Part shown: positions 6,882 through 6,927 of the stretch, one piece after another | Position numbering within the stretch: the stretch's first letter is position 1 | Layout of the letters: every line of letters begins with the position of its first letter | Origin: an uncultured Acidobacteriota bacterium | GTDB taxonomy: Bacteria > Acidobacteriota > Terriglobia > UBA7540 | Direction: 5' to 3' | DNA length: 6,927 nucleotides | NCBI GenBank assembly: GCA_937900045.1 | Contig: CALCEB010000059.1 | Location: 1-6,927, forward strand | The notes under the pieces: generated by a model | Seen by the model: the letters and a program-made list of their open reading frames with translations, nothing else | Databases searched by the model: none | What the model was told of the DNA's origin: nothing | Position numbers and translations under genes: made by a program

Positions 6882-6927
6882 CTGTCTCTTATACACATCT
6901 CCGAGCCCACGAGACAGGCAGAAATCT
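6882..6927 (+). other. Illumina Nextera adapter read-through (not genomic)
   Basis: Bases 6882-6900 are CTGTCTCTTATACACATCT, the complement of the 19-bp Tn5 mosaic end used in Nextera libraries. Bases 6901-6915 are CCGAGCCCACGAGAC, the rest of the read-2 adapter. AGGCAGAA (6916-6923) matches the Nextera i7 index N703, and the closing ATCT begins the P7 flow-cell sequence. The order is exactly that of a read running through a short insert, so this is untrimmed library sequence and not a natural transposon end. Confidence 0.97.

Noticed and set aside
6882..6900. Tn5 transposon end
   Set aside because: The following bases are the Nextera adapter arm and a library index, so this is library sequence, not a mobile element.

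Overview
The window looks like a contig end from a soil-type bacterium, most plausibly an Acidobacteriota member. This is an inference from gene style: a GC content I judge to be in the high 50s, Ser/Thr-rich lipoproteins with Ig-like repeats and IPT-like domains, and secreted matrixins with a carboxypeptidase-regulatory-like tail. No rRNA, tRNA or housekeeping gene is present to settle the taxonomy.

Every convincing gene is on the minus strand, so the reading order is right to left. There are two copies of the same three-gene cassette. Copy 1 is a partial Ig/IPT-type protein A (6223-6881, cut by the contig end), a secreted protein B of unknown function (5375-6223) and a matrixin-type zinc metalloprotease C (4214-5356). 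After a non-coding gap of about 0.8 kb (3400-4213), copy 2 repeats the order: lipoprotein A' (2068-3399), secreted protein B' (1225-2064) and matrixin C' (174-1199). Spacing within each copy is tight (from a 1-nt overlap to 25 nt), so each looks like an operon. The paralogues are clearly related but well diverged in protein sequence, so this is an old duplication or a repeatedly used module rather than an assembly duplicate.

All six products carry, or in the truncated one would be expected to carry, an export signal. A plausible reading is a cell-envelope module: a surface lipoprotein of beta-sandwich domains, a small exported protein of unknown role, and a zinc protease that acts outside the cytoplasm. 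The sequence does not show the protease substrate.

The gap between the cassettes holds no convincing gene, promoter or Rho-independent terminator, but it is rich in short perfect inverted repeats (about 3873-4148). The last 46 bases (6882-6927) are not genomic: they are an Illumina Nextera read-through adapter including an i7 index, so the real sequence stops at about 6881.
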